A program made the translations under genes and the position numbers. From assembly GCA_033439255.1 (NCBI GenBank), contig CM065883.1, positions 372,001-436,000 of the forward strand: a stretch of DNA of 64,000 nucleotides, given 5' to 3'. Of the stretch, positions 11,722 to 23,635 are shown piece by piece (position 1 is the stretch's first letter; each line of letters begins with the position of its first letter). Under the pieces are notes generated by a model. It had not been told where the DNA came from, ran no database searches, and was given only the letters and a program-made list of their open reading frames with translations. The stretch is from Hericium rajendrae. Its lineage: Eukaryota; Basidiomycota; Agaricomycetes; Russulales; Hericiaceae.

Positions 11722-13362
11722 ATGGCTGGTATCATTGCAGGCGACGAAGTGCGTATCTGAACTCATCGAGGTGCCTTTTGGTTGTACTAATGTATCATGC
11801 AGAAACTTGTCTTCGAATCATCAGAGGCGGTCCCCGTCGTTTCAACTTTCGATGAACTGGGGTTGAAGGAGGATCTTTTGCGTGGTGTTTATGCTTATAG
11901 TGCGTCGCAGATTCTCTATCTCTTCAATCTTGAGGACTTATAAATCTGTTTAATAAGACTTTGAGAAGCCGTCTGCAATTCAGCAGCGTGCTATCCTGCC
12001 AATCACCCAAGGACGGGACGTTATTGCGCAAGCCCAGTCCGGTACGGGTAAAACAGCCACATTCGCGATTTCCATCCTTCAGTCCATCGATGTCACCGTC
12101 CGCGAAACACAGGCTCTCGTTCTGTCGCCGACCCGTGAGCTTGCAACCCAAATCCAGTCAGTGGTCCTTGCATTAGGCGATTACATGAACGTGCAATGCC
12201 ATGCCTGCATTGGTGGCACTTCTATCGGCGAGGACATCCGAAAGCTCGAATACGGCCAGCACGTGGTGTCTGGTACCCCTGGACGTGTCTTCGACATGAT
12301 TCGAAGGCGGAGTCTGCGAACGCGCAATATCAAGATGCTGGTGTTGGATGAGGCGGATGAACTTTTGAACAAGGGCTTCAAGGACCAAATTTACGATGTG
12401 TATCGCTACCTTCCTCCTGCAACGCAGGTCGTCATTCTGAGCGCCACTTTGCCATACGACGTGCTGGAGATGACGACCAAATTCATGACCGATCCCATAC
12501 GCATCCTCGTGAAGCGTGATGAATTGACACTGGAGGGTATCAAGCAGTTCTTCGTGGCCGTGGAAAAGGAGGACTGGAAGTTTGACACGCTTTGCGACTT
12601 GTACGATACCTTAACCATCACTCAGGCGGTTATCTTCTGCAATACTCGGCGAAAGGTAAGGTTGACTGCCCCATCCGATCGTTTTTACTCATGTATTATG
12701 ATTACAGGTTGATTGGCTCACGGAAAAGATGCGGGCGGCCAATTTTACGGTTTCCTCAATGCACGGCGAAATGCCTCAAAAAGAGCGAGACGCGATCATG
12801 GCTGAATTCCGTGGTGGTACATCGTGAGCGCCCCCTTTTGCTTCCCTGTGTCCTTTGGAACTAATCCAATTTCCCAGACGCGTGCTGATCACCACTGATG
12901 TTTGGGCGCGGGGTATTGATGTTCAACAAGTCTCACTTGTCATCAACTACGATCTCCCTGCGTACGTTCTTTTCTTCTTTGACATCGCATGGCAGCTAAA
13001 TAGTTTCTTCATCAGGAACCGAGAAAATTACATTCATCGTATCGGTCGTTCCGGACGTTTCGGAAGGAAGGGTGTCGCTATTAACGTGAGTTGCATCAAT
13101 CAATCATTTAACGGCCGTGCCTCATCCGCGATTTCTAGTTCGTCACTGTTGACGATGTTCGCATTCTTCGGGATATCGGTACGAGTTTCTTTGCTTCTCT
13201 GCAACTCTCTGGCTTCTTGACCACTCACTGCCGTTATTTATTCTAGAACAATTCTACAGCACTCAGATAGTAAGTCGTTTCGGAGCTCTTCAAATCTCGA
13301 ATTTAGCACTGAGCATTGTTCTTCAGGATGAAATGCCGGTGAACGCCGCCGAGCTTATCTAG
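11722..13362 (+). CDS. FAL1: DEAD-box RNA helicase eIF4A-III / Fal1
   Basis: This is an ATP-dependent RNA helicase, the exon-junction-complex core in animals and a 40S ribosome biogenesis factor (Fal1) in yeast. All DEAD-box motifs are present: Q-motif ([10 protein letters not shown]), I (AQSGTGKT), Ia (PTRELATQ), II (VLDEADEL), III (SAT), IV (VIFCNT), V ([10 protein letters not shown]) and VI ([13 protein letters not shown]). Signatures that separate it from eIF4A itself include [20 protein letters not shown] and the ending [15 protein letters not shown]. The first exon is tiny: MAGIIAGDE, 11722-11748. The protein is about 400 aa, the usual length. Whether it serves a full exon junction complex or the Fal1 role cannot be told from sequence. 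Confidence 0.95.
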
Positions 13363-16300
13363 GCCCGTTACCGATACAACTTTGTAACCTGCCGAATGAG
13401 AAGTAGGTAGTGAAAAGTGTTCAATGGACATAGGTTTACGGGCACCGTTTGTGTATCTTCGTGTTGCTCGATGTTGTAGTGTACTTTATCTCCGCTTTCT
13501 TCGCTTCTGTCTGACGAATTGCAGCTCAATTAAACCACGGTCCACGGACTCTTCGTGAAAGTAGGCATCGGCTACATGGTAATGAACCTCAACATGGTCA
13601 AGCCTACAGTAGCTTGACAGATGGCCGTCGCCATTATCCCTTTTCCGGCGCACGACTCGTTTGTATGGTCATTTTGTCAATCTAGCCCCTCATCACCGAG
13701 CTCAGCTTAATGCAGCGGCCAATCCTAAAGCCACCAGCGATGAAGCGATAGACAGCAGCGTGCACTGAAACTGCCTTCAGTGAGAGCATCTGATCCCATT
13801 GAGACAAGGTTAGAGGGTTCTGATCTGCCGTTACTTCAGGGTGGCTGAACCTTCTTCGCGTTTCCAGCGTCTGTCCTAGACCTATCTGTATTTGCTTCAG
13901 GGACTTGTGCACCGATACAGTGACACCCTGACGAGTATTCCATTCATATGCGCATGCTGTAGGCCGTCATCGGTGCCTCTGTCTACCCAAATCTCCCCAT
14001 TCCATCTACCTGTTCCGAGATGTCCACGTTTGCAGATACCCGTTTGCAGATACCCGACTCCCCCCTCCCCATGAGCCAATTGCGGAAGCCGTGTCAAGTG
14101 ATAGGCGCCCCTGTACTGGGAGGCAACGGAGCCCCTTCCACAAATTTCTTCCACCCCGCTTCGTCCCCTTCCCCCCCGTCAGATACAGCAGCTTCCGAGC
14201 CGATTGGAACATTAGCCGCCTTCTTCGTCGCTTGTTGGCCGCATTGTGACTCAATGTTTCGGGCTCGGCCTACGACGGATGCCCTGGAGCCACCGAATCG
14301 ACATATCTTGTCACTCGCTGACAGCCTTCAAGCCTCATTTCCCAGCCTAGACTCCACTCACTGCTTCTTATCCATCCATATCTATTTTTCAACCGATCCT
14401 AGGCCATATATGTCTCTGAGAACACAACCCATCGACGGTGAGCTGTATGCTTCATGGTGACAATTGAGCGGTGGAGTTGCTAACCGCGATTTTTGGGTAC
14501 CTCGGACGACGTTTATGATCTTTAATCGCTGTATCGAACCATCATGCGGCATACTATCGTGCCAACGAACAACAAGTGGACTCATTCCATCTGGCACACT
14601 GCATACCTCGCTCTTGTCTTTACCCATCCACTGTCGCCGCGGTTGCCTGTCGGTGGGTCAATGTACGGCCACTCCCATCGGCGCCCTGGTCATGGAGAGA
14701 ATGCCCGTCCTTTGAGTAGACGTTAAGTGGCCGAGCTAAGTAGTCCTCGATTCAAATCTGGATTTCGCAGTAGCTTGATGATCTTGACGTGGAGTGGCCG
14801 CCTGCGATGTCCATATCCCATTCCGACCAGCTGCTTTCATCCTACAGTTTGTCGGAAAACCCTTTCAGTTCAGACTATCTACAAGTCGTGTACTCTGAAT
14901 TCAAACACCACAGCTTTATCATATTTCCGTAGTCAAGCGTGGAGGTCAAGTAAACTTGGCAAGTTGCTTTGAAAGGAGAGGTCGACCAAACTCGGAGATA
15001 GCATCCGACTCGGGATCGCAGCGACGGATTATTATGATATGGTCTGCGGCTTCGATCAACAAGGACTCTGTGCGGATGTTCTCTGACAGCTCGACCTGAG
15101 GTCGTTATCACGACGCCAGTGTCGTAAGTGGTTGTACCTAGTGCTAAGACTTTTCGTCCAACGGTTGTCTTTCTCCGGAGGATACGCTTACGACACTGAT
15201 ACGACTGATGTCCATAGGAAAACATTTGCCCACGCATCTGATCAACCCGTTGTTTCGTCGCCGCCGCCTTCCGCTTCCGTACCCCAACCGTTAATTGCAT
15301 GTCAACTAGATGCGAAACTTAAGACAAACTGGCTCCGTCTCCGGCAGTCTGACCAAGCATAGTATTGAGTGGACGCCGTCGAAGCCAGAAGCATCGAGAT
15401 GTGTAAGTTATACTATGTGACCTTTGATCCTAAAAGGACCAGTGATGATGACAACAGAATCATCTCCACGAACATGCTTCGCAGACCGCGGGCGAGGCAC
15501 TCCCAGGAGAATTCCATGACCGCAACCTAACACAAAAAGCAAGTTGAAGCAGCCTTCTATCCAAAGACAGCCGTTTAGGCGCACGACAGATCACGGCTTC
15601 TGGAAACCACACTGCACCGCAACGAGACCCAGTGGAAGTGCGATCGAACGTTTGAAGCAGCGATGCGGACTGCGGAATCCTCTAAGATGTTCGAGAACGG
15701 ACCGTGGCCATCACGAAGACAAGGACGGATGAAGCTTAGACGTACAGAAAATGTCCGACCTTAATTAAACGCTGTCGGCGGATGCTATTCTCATCCTCCG
15801 CCCTCTGCGATCAAGGGGTGGTATGCGGCTTTCAAGCGGGCTTTGTGCCAATCTAGATATGTATACATGCCAGTCATACCCACAGTTCCCCGACTCACCT
15901 TCCATATAGGCCATACGTAAAGGACCACGCTGGTTCTCCGCGTTCGAGAAGCGCGCGCTGCGGCTTGCGAAGAGGGTAACCGGGGTTGATCGGTATGGAT
16001 CATGTTGAACATGCGTCTTGGGGGCGGTAGAAGCAGGGCGTATAGGCCAACCCTATCTTGGACTTTGTCAGGCAAGACGGTCGATAATGGCGGGGGGTAT
16101 ATGTCTGCGTCTCCTGTTGCAATCGGGTCACAGAGCCTAAAACTGGGGTAGCTTTAAGACCGTGTGAACGGGCTTGCATGAAGATTGTAATCATGCTCTG
16201 CGGAGAGAATTGTAAGGGTGAGCGATGTCAATGAATTTTGCTTGAAAGATCGGCTGAAAGCCCATCAGTCTAATAGAATATATACAAAGGAACGATACAT

Positions 16301-18355
16301 ACTTTCGCGACTGCAACTGGGCGAAACATGCAAACGGGCGTTTACCTTGGACTGAACCGGTTGACTTCCTTGCAGGTTACATAGGTCACATAAGTTCCGA
16401 AGGGGATGATGAGCTGCATCCACGTTGTGATTCGCAGTCACGACCAGCAGTCCAACTCTAGATACATCCTTTGTCGCGACTGCACTTCGATGGGTCATCG
16501 GATTTTGAGCGTAGGTTCGAGGGACACAGATTGGTGTGTACCGGAGAATTTGCTTTACGATGAAGACCACGAGCTAAGGATGCACTAATTCAGCAAAGAT
16601 GTACCTGAGGTAGGCAACCAAGTTCAAGTGTAATTTCGGAGTTCGTTCCGGGGCTTCGCAGTAAGTCGTGAATCATAATTATTTTACTCCGCGGCTGTCG
16701 AAGTTCCCATTTTTGGTTTAGGCAAATAACTGTGCGTAGTAAGCCCTATACCAGCGCCTTGAATATATCATGGTGCAAATTGGTGAGGCCATGAAATACG
16801 CCGAGAACATGGCAGGGAGTTCTCGTCCATGCATTCCGTACTTTTGATCTGTCCCACGACGTCACGTAAAGCTGGAAATCTATCAAAACCAGCCATCGCC
16901 TGCGCAATGTTTCAGTGGCAAATACGCTTTGCAACATATCCATGGACATGACAATGGTACATGCATCACAAGGAGGGGATAAACACTTCGAATCGAACGT
17001 ATCACCGCCCTTCGCCAGTCAGAGATCATAAGGGCTGGTTCGCAGGACCTGGCGCGCCATGTGATTTCCAATCTGCTATGTCATTTCAGAGGTGCCTTGT
17101 CCCGGGACTCTGCCGTTTCAGGGCTGATTCAATTATGCGTCGGCAACGCCGTTCCACGAAAATTCCGACGCGCCTTAACCAAGATAGGATTGGTACTGGG
17201 GCCGTCTCTGGCGACAGAAAGTCTATCACGAATGGCGTCAGCTCCTTTGAGTGCCCTAATCCCAAGTAGTTGACCAGAACATTTATTCTCACCTGCCGTT
17301 ACGAAGATTTAACCAGCTGAGGAGAGCTCGTGTCCGTCCTGAATCTTATTCTCTTTCCCTCTCATACTGCTCCCTTACATCGTCCAACGTCGCTACCAAT
17401 GTGTTATTGGCGAAGGTATGTTGCAAAAATGGCTTTCAGATATCTCAAGGCTCAATGTGCCGGGAACGCTCGTTCAGAGTGACGAATGTATTTTTGGCGT
17501 AGGTTCTGTCCGCGGATCATTACTCCGTTAATTGACTCGAGTCCGTGCGCCGACAAGATGCCAGCACGTCGTCGCTCTGGTGAGCATGCCGTCACTTCAG
17601 CAAACCGATCCATTCGCTGAGATCGTCAACCAGCCTGAAGAAGAGGTGAAGCGCCGCTCGCCATACGCTTTTCATGGATGATTGATGCAGTGACAGATCA
17701 TCTGCGAGTTGACACAGTGCAAGTTCAGTCCGAACCACCCGCCTCACTGTCGCCCACCACGCTGCCGACAAACATGCTGGCAGTAGTGAGTAACAGTCGT
17801 CATAGGGGAGCAGGAGCACTCACCTTTTTATACAGCCATCAGTTCCCTCAACAATATTGTGAGTTATTACTCACTCTCCAGAGCAAAACCTGATACCTAG
17901 TAGCGCCACGAATCAATGATCACTGTCCATATTGCAAGGCGAAAGGGGTCCCGCGAAAGGCCCAAATAGCGAAATGAACAAATGAAGACAGCGCGCATAC
18001 AACTACATTTGTATATTAGATGTCCGATAGTGCTGTTGACGGGGATGAACGAAATTGAAGGAGATTGATGCACTTACGGTGGAGGTCCGAAGACGTTTTG
18101 GAAGGAAAACATCGATACCTGCTGACAAGCCAGACGATGATAGCCATCCCCGGGCGTCATTATACCTCAACCTGATCAGCAGGACATATACGCCTTCAAA
18201 GTACGCAGAGTCAACAACTCACATGCGGTATCAATGTATATAATTAGCAATATGCTACAATAAAATAGATAATACAGGGTGAACGAATAAAACAATCTGC
18301 CGAGAGTACATGAGCATGGACAAGAAAGACCGGAGATGGGGAGCATACTATTCAT
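13363..18355. other. 5-kb gene-poor stretch
   Basis: Many short open frames occur on both strands here, but none extends across plausible introns into a recognisable protein. I saw no transposase, reverse transcriptase or integrase motif, no tRNA-like A/B boxes and no long terminal repeats. A 14-bp tandem duplication lies at 14027-14054. The stretch is three times longer than any other spacer in the window, so it may hold a non-coding transcript, a decayed element or lineage-specific genes I cannot see. Confidence 0.45.
14027..14054. repeat. 14-bp tandem duplication
   Basis: CGTTTGCAGATACC is present twice head-to-tail (14027-14040 and 14041-14054). It is a minor local duplication inside the gene-poor stretch and no function is implied. 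Confidence 0.8.
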
Positions 18356-18844
18356 TCAATCCTCATCCTTGATGTCATGTCTCTTCTTCAATTGCACCAG
18401 CTCCTCTTCCCTCTTCGCAAGCTCTGCCTTCGCAGCAGCCGCATCCTGCTTCGCGGGCATATGATACAGCACGACAATATAGCGCTCCTGCAGATGGAAA
18501 CCATTCAGATGTTCCAGCGCATTTTTAGCCTGGAAACGCAGAAAATGTTGAGTAATGCAGATTAAATGCAGAGAAACGGTGACGCGCACGTCCATGACAT
18601 CGTCGAAGACAACGAATGCTGTCCCCTTTGTCTTCTGCTCATTCCCAATGCGAATCTGACGGATGCTCCCATACCGTCCGAACAAGTCGTAGAGATCCTC
18701 CCCGGTAATTTGGTAGTTCAAGTTCTTTACGAACAGTATACGGTTCGCGCCGGGCGGCAATTTCGACTACACACCAATGATGATCAGCATAAATTATAAG
18801 CAGAAATAACATCTTGGACTCACAGTTGGTCTCGGAGTAGCCAT
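18356..18844 (-). CDS. SF3B6: Splicing factor 3b subunit SF3b14/p14
   Basis: This small RRM protein of the SF3b complex contacts the branch-point adenosine in U2 snRNP. Three exons join to give MATPRPT..KLPPGANRILFVKNL, then the RRM. RNP2 is ILFVKNLN, RNP1 is TKGTAFVVFDD, and helix 2 reads AKNALEHLNGF after an intron is removed at about 18530-18585. The C-terminus AELAKREEELVQLKKRHD matches the SF3b155-binding tail of the family. Length is about 125 aa, as in human p14. The first exon encodes only seven residues. Three spliceosome-related genes (SF3A3, FAL1, SF3B6) thus lie within 10 kb. Confidence 0.95.
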
Positions 18845-19144
18845 CTTCAACAGTTCAGACAGTAAAACGCAAAAGCCTGCTGCTGTGTGGTATCCAGTCG
18901 AGAGCTGCAATGGGTCCGCCGCCACCGACGCGAGGTCGGATTTGTCATGGATCACGATAGGTTAGGGTTTGACCCAATCAATATTCCCAAATAATCCGAC
19001 GATATTCAAAACTGCTTCAGTCGTCGACAGAACTCGACAGCAGATAAATAAGATTCAAGAGAAAGCTTAAAAAATGAATATAAAGCGATTCTGGCGACTG
19101 GTATACCAAAACTACGAGTTGCTTCATCGCACCCAAATCGCGCC

Positions 19145-20046
19145 TTACAGCAGAAGCTGCGACAGAAGTCCTGTAACGACCATGCTAATTCCCATCTCCA
19201 TCGACTCCCAAGATTGAGGCAATCCTACTGTGCCGCTACTCGTAGCAGATGGCGATGGAGTTGGCGGGCCACTCGTCGAGTTCGTGGTTGTGTTGTCTGC
19301 CTTCGTCAGGAAATACGTGCCGGCGATGGGACTGCTTAAGTTCACTTGGTTCCCAAAGGTCGTCAGATTGAAGTTCGGGCGCGGTGTCGAGGCATTGACG
19401 AGCGATGAAGCATTGTCGAAATTGTTAGGCTGAATGAAAAGCAGGATCGTGTATCTACGATCCGGTGCCGTCAGCGGTCGTGTGCACGCAAGAGCACGAT
19501 ATGCGTACCGATGGGGATCCGATCCCACAGGCGGCGTGGGGTTCACATAGTCCGTGAGCGCCGCGCTACTGTTCATGAGAAGTGAGTGGTTCGTGCTGCC
19601 GTTGACATGGAAATTCCCGGCCAGGAGATGGCGGAACTGGGACTCGGACGTGTTTTGTGGTGTCGGCGCGTCCGGGTCGACGAGTGCCAGCACGAACGTC
19701 TGGTTGACCAAGGACGTGTCGTTGGATGTCAGGAAGAACTGCGGCTCAAGGAGGGTCTCTGCGGACAGAATGCTTGTTCAGGGATAGGACATGCGATATC
19801 GATTTCAGGCTTACGCTCCATGGTCAAGTTGATGCCGGGCGTGACGGCGATCGTTGTGTTCGTGGAGGGATCAGTGAACACAACGTCGATGATGGACGTG
19901 GGGTTGAATGACGTTAGGATGTCGGGAACGATGTGCGACGCGTTGAACGCCTGTTCAACGGCCGAGATCGTCACGTTTGTTGAATTGCTCTGCGCATTGC
20001 AAGAAATAAACAGAGATAGAATGAGCGAGATCAATACGCTGTACAT
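19145..20046 (-). CDS. Secreted PEBP-like protein with GPI-type tail
   Basis: This belongs to the phosphatidylethanolamine-binding protein family, whose fungal members include a carboxypeptidase Y inhibitor. A signal peptide opens the protein (MYSVLISLILSLFISCNAQ). The PEBP core is clear: FVLALVDPDAPTPQN, FRHLLAGNF and, after an intron is removed, SDPHRYTILLFIQPNNF. The C-terminus is Ser/Thr/Pro-rich and ends in a hydrophobic segment (GISMVVTGLLSQLLL), the layout of a GPI-anchored cell-surface protein. There are many N-glycosylation sequons. Introns lie near 19455-19512 and 19758-19814. The exact ligand or target is unknown. It is tandem with SF3B6 and LCL2 but unrelated to them. Confidence 0.85.
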
Positions 20047-20575
20047 TTTGGATATGGGAGGAATGCTCTGTACAAGTTGTCCGTGGCATCTTTTTATACA
20101 GCAACTCGTACGTGCCTAGAAAGCTTAAAATCCGCGTGTCAGTCGTGCAGGGAATATGAAGGAACTCACCGACGTTTTTGGGAGCATCAACCAGTAAGAG
20201 TTACCAAGAAGGCGTATGCGTGCGTAAATTACGTCGTAAACATACTTGTGACCAGCGGCCGAAGCAGGAGGAGACGATTTCTTGGCGTGGCCATGTGAAC
20301 GGAAGTCTATAGTGAGCGGAATTTGATGTGCAGGTGTGAACATAGGCTTGGAAAGCATCGACGGCCTGTTCTCATGCATAGACAAAACCCAGATGAGGTG
20401 GACAAGAACTGCACTCCTGCATGGCTCGGTGGATAACTTTCAATGGCTCAAGGAAATAACTACCATGCTTCCATGGCATGAACTTTCAGATGATAATGAT
20501 ATACAACACAACCAACCTATTGCAACAATGAGCAAAGCCGATCTAAGAGCCATTCTGACCCCACGTACCAAACAG
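20047..20575. other. Spacer between PEBP and LCL2
   Basis: Contains the PEBP promoter with its TATA-like element and, further right, the 3' end of the LCL2 transcript. The open frames present have no family resemblance. Nothing else seen. Confidence 0.5.
20091..20098 (-). promoter_or_regulatory. TATA-like element of the PEBP gene
   Basis: On the minus strand this reads TATAAAAA, about 45 nt upstream of the PEBP ATG. The spacing suits a TATA box with a short leader. Evidence is sequence only. Confidence 0.45.
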
Positions 20576-21004
20576 CTACTTCGACTTCTTCCCAGACGGC
20601 GCGAACTTCCTCGTCAATTTGCTCACCTGGACACAGTCCGTCTCTCCCCGCACGCACACAACCGTGCCCGCGTCGTCCTCAACCTCATCCGGCACGACGC
20701 ACTTCACGTCCTGGACATTCGGACATGGGCAATCCACCGGCTTCTGCGCGCACGAGAGCGTGTCAGGGCAGAGGTAATCTGAACAGGGGACTACAAGCGA
20801 TGACCCAGCTCTATCAGTGTGAGCTGAGACAAAGAGAGGGAGAGACGCACTGCTCTCGGAGTACGCGGCCCATTGTCCGCCTGAAGGCTGCTGTTGCTGC
20901 TGCTGCTGGCGATGCCCGCCAAACATCTGGTCGAAGAATTGGAATTGCGCGTGTACGGCCCAGATTTGGAGTGCACAAATGAGCAGGAACACCCTCGATA
21001 CCAT
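20576..21004 (-). CDS. LCL2: Long chronological lifespan protein 2 (Lcl2)
   Basis: Lcl2 is a small secretory-pathway protein linked to ER-associated degradation in yeast. The signal peptide ([20 protein letters not shown]) is followed by [10 protein letters not shown], a family hallmark. A poly-Gln run and GQWAAYSES come next. One intron (about 20791-20849) is removed to give [20 protein letters not shown]. The cysteine-rich core then reads [18 protein letters not shown]. Cysteine spacing and length (about 120 aa) agree with the family. The role in ER quality control is known for yeast and inferred here. Confidence 0.93.
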   Translation of the reverse strand: MVSRVFLLICALQIWAVHAQFQFFDQMFGGHRQQQQQQQPSGGQWAAYSESSASLPLFVSAHTDRAGSSLVVPCSDYLCPDTLSCAQKPVDCPCPNVQDVKCVVPDEVEDDAGTVVCVRGETDCVQVSKLTRKFAPSGKKSK

Positions 21005-21481
21005 GATAGTAATGATAGAGCCTAAGAAAGCCGCGCCGGCAATCTAAATGCGCAGAAGTAAAGGGTATGGTAATTTGACGGTGGTGGTAGAGGGACGAGT
21101 GCTGCTGGCTATGACCATGCTCCACGTGCCATCTCCCGACAGCGAGTACTCGGCATGCGGACATCGGAACAAGAGCAGGATGTGCGGCACTCAGCACATT
21201 ATTTGTGCATCATACTGATACCAGCATACTTGCTGGCCATCAGTCTCTGTCTATTGTAGAAGGCGACGAATGGTCGAATTTGCTACAAAAACCAATGCGA
21301 CAACATCTAACCACAACGACGCTGCAGCTTCATGGGCTTGCGTAGGTTCATGTGGGCGTTCATTCCCACTCCGTTACTTGTAAATTAGAGCTGATGAAAC
21401 TCTAGTGCAGCTTTCTAACATCATACAAATCACCTTCGTTCTAGTCTAGACAAGAAACAACAAAAACGCAGCTAAATAAAA
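21005..21481. other. Spacer upstream of LCL2
   Basis: About 480 bp holding the LCL2 promoter and the 3' untranslated region of the RING gene. No coding signal on either strand. Confidence 0.5.
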
Positions 21482-22943
21482 TCATAAGTATATCCTACGC
21501 AAATCCACCGCCGCGGTGATGCGCTTGCAGATCGGACAAAGGCCGCTCGAGCCAAGGCAGCGCAGCCAGCAACTGCGACAACATGCATGCCAACAGCCCG
21601 TGCTGACTGTCGGCTCTATGTACGGGTCGAGACAAATGCGACACGCGCTCGTGGAAGGGGAGGCCTACACAGATCAACGTCAACGAACTTATACGGCACA
21701 AAAGAACGTAACGGCTGCGTACCAGCTTAGCTTCGAGCATAGCGATAAGCATGTCCTTATCCCCGGCATCGCGCGCACGCTGCAGCTCTGTATCGAGGAC
21801 GGCAGCCTTGTCCAACCTGTCCGGCGTATCATCACCCGGCGGGGTATCCACCACATCTACCTCCACATCCAGCCCCATGATATCGGCTTCCGTGAACTGC
21901 GCCGCCCCAAATACCCGCGCGTCGTCCCCATCTACATCAACGTCAAGCTCTTCGTCCCCATCGCCCGAAGTCCGCTCAAAGCCGAGCCCCTGCACGCTCG
22001 CACTCCGCCCTCCGAGCCGCAGTCGTACACGTGTGCCCTCCGCCGTGCGGATCTCCTCCCACGGGTCCGCGTCGTCGTCGTCCTCCCGCGCCTGTGCCTC
22101 CGCCTGCATGTTCGCGTGCAGGATGCACGCGTCGACGTGCGCGGCGACGACGTCCGGGTCGCCGTGCACGAGAACAGCGCACACGGGGCAGGGCTCGCTC
22201 TGGCTGGGCTTCGCCTTGCGCCGCCGGCCGGGCGCGGCGTCGTCGTCGTCGAGGTCGTGCGTGAGGTCGCGCAGTGCAGCGTGCCGCTGCTTCCGCCGGC
22301 GTTTCAGAGTAGTGAGCGTTTTCGTGACGTGCGTGAGCGGGGAAGGGGAGGAGGAGCTGGCGATAGGGTGCTGCGAGGAGGACGAGCCGAAGGAGGCTTG
22401 GGCTCTGACCGCGGAGCGGCGGCGGGAGGTGGTAGCACTTCCGAGGTGGGCCTACGATTAAGGACATTCCTAGAGGGTCGTAGCGGCCACTCACGTATCG
22501 AATTCGGTACTGTGCGGATCGACCCATACGTCCTCATCGCCGACGGCGTCGATAAGTGCCTGCAGGCGTTGGGACTCGAGCATGGCGTGCGCGCCGAGCA
22601 GACGGACGGGGATGGGGTCTGAGCAGACGGGGCAGGGACGGGTGTCGGCGCGTTTACCTATATCGCATAGATGGCATTAGTGACAGAAAAAGAAAGCCAC
22701 GGTCGAGAATGCGTACGACGCTTCGCAGGCGGAGGCGCGGATTCCTCCTGCGACGGGCTCGACAATGAGCTCGCGCTCGTCTCTGCTTCGAACGTCGCGA
22801 GTGTGTCTTTCGGCGCGAAGGGAATCAAAGTTTCGGCGCGTCGCTTGCCTCTGATTAGAACAAATGACGTCGTGTTCAGCGATCGTGCAAAAATGAAATG
22901 CAAAAGAGGTTCGGACGCACCTCGCGGTCATTTTCGTGGGCAT
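21482..22943 (-). CDS. RNF220-like RING E3 ubiquitin ligase
   Basis: The last exon, reached after an intron ending near 21670, encodes a RING of the RNF220 type: CRICLDPYIEPTVSTGCWH, then ACCRSCWLRC, LCPIC and the ending TAAVDLRRIYL. That ending is a signature shared with animal RNF220. Upstream lie two CPVC zinc-binding clusters: RPCPVCSDPIPVRLLGAH and CPVCAVLVHGDPDVVAAHVDAC. A long acidic linker (DDDDADPWEEIRTAEG) precedes a helix (LDTELQRARDAGDKDMLIAML). The start at 22943 splices MPTKMTAR to GKRRAETLIPFAPKD. One junction is uncertain: only the GTATGG donor at about 22531 keeps the frame into the Ser-rich part, while the more usual GTGAGT at about 22494 does not. Substrates are unknown. 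Confidence 0.8.
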
Positions 22944-23635
22944 GTCGGGCTCTTCTGGCCGCCAGGCGTGTGGCGAGAGCTGTGCGACTCGCTGGGCGCG
23001 ACTTGCGAGGAGGAAGGACGGGCGAGATGGGATGGATGGGACGGGACGGCGGCGGGTGCGCTTTGGTGCATGAAACGCTCTGCCCGATCGAATCGTCGGG
23101 CCCCCCTACTCTGCCGCAAACCCTAGCATGGGGTAAATGCCGCCTTGACTTCCACTTCCACCTCCGAGCCGACCTCGGGCGGCAGATGCAGTAAGCATAG
23201 TACGTTAACCATTTTTCACCATGCGTTCTATCGACATGCCTGCAGCCTGCAGTCAGCGTTGTTAGAACTCGGCGCTCGTTGACCCTAATAAGTCCCCAGA
23301 CATTGCGTCGTGCAAGGTACGTCAAGCTCAAGCTCATGATCAAACTGCAGCAGGTACCCCAATTGTCGTATGCTCGGAACCCGTCACGGAGCGTGTGTTT
23401 TTAATGTCAAGTGACAACCCCAGACGACATGTTTCTCCCCGTCTGCACCGACGAAGCCACTAGACTTGATCCCCGCAACTTCGTCACGGTCTAGATTTCT
23501 CCGACATTACTCCGCACAGGTGTCTCGCGTTCTTATAAAGACCCCAGAAAGCTGTTGTGAATCACTTTTCCTTCCTCTGAACCCCCTTTCGAGTAGGGAC
23601 CCTCATATCAGTGCACCAGATACGACTGAACAGCG
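22944..23635. promoter_or_regulatory. Divergent intergenic region RING gene / beta-glucosidase
   Basis: About 690 bp lie between two divergent start codons. A TATA-like word (TATAAA, 23534-23539) lies about 100 nt before the beta-glucosidase ATG. GC-rich overlapping open frames at 22900-23200 show no protein resemblance. Confidence 0.45.
23534..23539 (+). promoter_or_regulatory. TATA-like element of the beta-glucosidase gene
   Basis: TATAAA lies 97 nt upstream of the ATG at 23636, in the sequence CTTATAAAGACC. This is a plausible core promoter for a regulated carbohydrate gene. Evidence is sequence and position only. Confidence 0.45.

Noticed and set aside
14020-14460. 146-codon open frame in the gene-poor stretch
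   Set aside because: Low-complexity Pro/Ser composition that includes the 14-bp tandem duplication, and no extension by splicing to a known family.
14729-14765. TGGCCGAGC and GATTCAAATCT words that look like tRNA A and B boxes
   Set aside because: The words are too close together and no acceptor stem or anticodon arm can be formed.
16278-16305. GGAACGATACA word resembling part of U6 snRNA
   Set aside because: The flanking sequence does not continue the U6 match (no AGAGAAGATTAGCATGGCC-like follow-up), so the word is likely chance.
21976-22527. Long Arg-rich open frame on the minus strand inside the RING gene
   Set aside because: It is an out-of-frame shadow caused by high GC; the real frame gives the CPVC cluster and acidic linker.
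22876-23343. Minus-strand frame upstream of the RING gene
   Set aside because: No domain pattern, no splice continuity with the RING gene, and it overlaps the likely promoter.
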